From Planctomycetota bacterium (lineage in GTDB: Bacteria; Planctomycetota; Phycisphaerae; UBA1845), in contig JADFMZ010000219.1 of the NCBI GenBank assembly GCA_022563615.1, positions 1 through 5,716 of the forward strand: a stretch of 5,716 nucleotides of DNA, written 5' to 3'. The notes beneath the pieces were generated by a model. It ran no database searches. It was not told where the DNA came from and saw only the letters and a program-made list of their open reading frames with translations. How positions within the stretch are numbered: position 1 is the first letter of the stretch; each line of letters starts with the position of its first letter. The translations under genes were made by a program, and so were the position numbers. Of this stretch, positions 5,426 through 5,716 are shown in pieces.

Positions 5426-5716
5426 TTACGGCTGGGTCGCACGTTGCAGGAGAGTGGTCAACTGGGACGGCTCGTCGATCAAATGTGCGGGTTCGGCTAG
5501 CGATAGTTGACTACGATTGCGATAACCCCACGTCACCGCCACGGAGGTCATCCCGGCGTTGTGGGCCGTCAGAATGTCGGTGGTCGTATCACCGACGAAG
5601 AACAGATTTGAGGGGGCGCGTTCCATTCTGCGGGCCAGTTCCAGCGCCTGGGTCGGATCGGGTTTGCGAGGCTGCTTGTCAAGCGAGCCATGAAAGCCGA
5701 CGAAGGACCCTCGGGT
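5426..5716 (-). CDS. HAD-superfamily phosphatase, phosphoglycolate phosphatase-like, C-terminal part (runs off the right edge)
   Basis: The minus-strand frame enters the window at 5716 on a codon boundary and ends in TAA at 5428-5426, giving 96 residues. An internal ATG at 5626 is not the start, because the frame and family motifs continue upstream of it. HAD motif III is visible as RKPDP (Lys18 of the visible part), and motif IV as FVGDTTTDILTAHNAGM with Asp43 and Asp47, which bind the catalytic Mg2+. The tail, VAVTWGYRNRSQL to HLIDEPSQLTTLL, is typical of Gph-like enzymes, where a strand and helix close the Rossmann fold. The catalytic DxDxT motif and the cap domain are outside the window, so the substrate (phosphoglycolate, pyrophosphate or another small phosphate ester) is open. 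It is a soluble cytoplasmic enzyme with no visible link to the EamA transporter. Confidence 0.87.
   Translation of the reverse strand, partial: TRGSFVGFHGSLDKQPRKPDPTQALELARRMERAPSNLFFVGDTTTDILTAHNAGMTSVAVTWGYRNRSQLSLAEPAHLIDEPSQLTTLLQRATQP

Noticed and set aside
1..5716. A defence, secretion or mobile gene system joining the five genes
   Set aside because: The families are unrelated, orientations are mixed, gaps are large, and there are no transposase, integrase, toxin or effector motifs.

Overview
The window reads as a piece of a GC-rich bacterial chromosome with five protein genes. Three are complete and two run off the edges. Planctomycetota or a nearby group is my best guess. It rests on the style of the intergenic hairpin repeats (loops GTA, ATA, TAC, TTC; a CCCAGCGAT stem) and of the long two-lobed ABC permease. 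It comes from memory, not from a search, and is only moderately secure.

Layout, left to right. (1) 1-497, minus: the first 165 residues of an HD-GYP-type signalling protein. The gene continues beyond the left edge, so it has no stop codon here. (2) 498-884: 387 bases with no credible gene but several inverted repeats. (3) 885-1892, minus: SppA, a family S49 signal peptide peptidase with an apparent lipoprotein signal and an intact Ser/Lys dyad. (4) 1893-2125: a spacer with degenerate 7-8-base tandem repeats. (5) 2126-3946, minus: a 12-helix ABC-2 type permease built from two homologous halves. No ATPase gene lies beside it in the window. (6) 3947-4353: a divergent intergenic region. Its core, 4073-4268, is a cluster of six perfect hairpins. 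(7) 4354-5313, plus: a DMT/EamA-family transporter with two EamA repeats. (8) 5314-5425: a convergent spacer with a GC-rich hairpin. (9) 5426-5716, minus: the C-terminal 96 residues of a HAD-superfamily phosphatase, open at the right edge.

The permease and sppA face the same way, 233 bases apart, and may be co-transcribed. The HD-GYP gene lies 387 bases further on and probably has its own promoter. The EamA gene stands alone on the plus strand. Nothing links these five genes into one pathway. They look like ordinary housekeeping, envelope and signalling genes.

I found no convincing undescribed multi-gene system. The observations most worth following are the composite hairpin array at 4073-4268 with its simpler relatives in other gaps, the internally duplicated permease with no adjacent ATPase, and two places (sppA and the EamA gene) where the longest open frame runs into repeat DNA, so the longest-ORF start is probably wrong.
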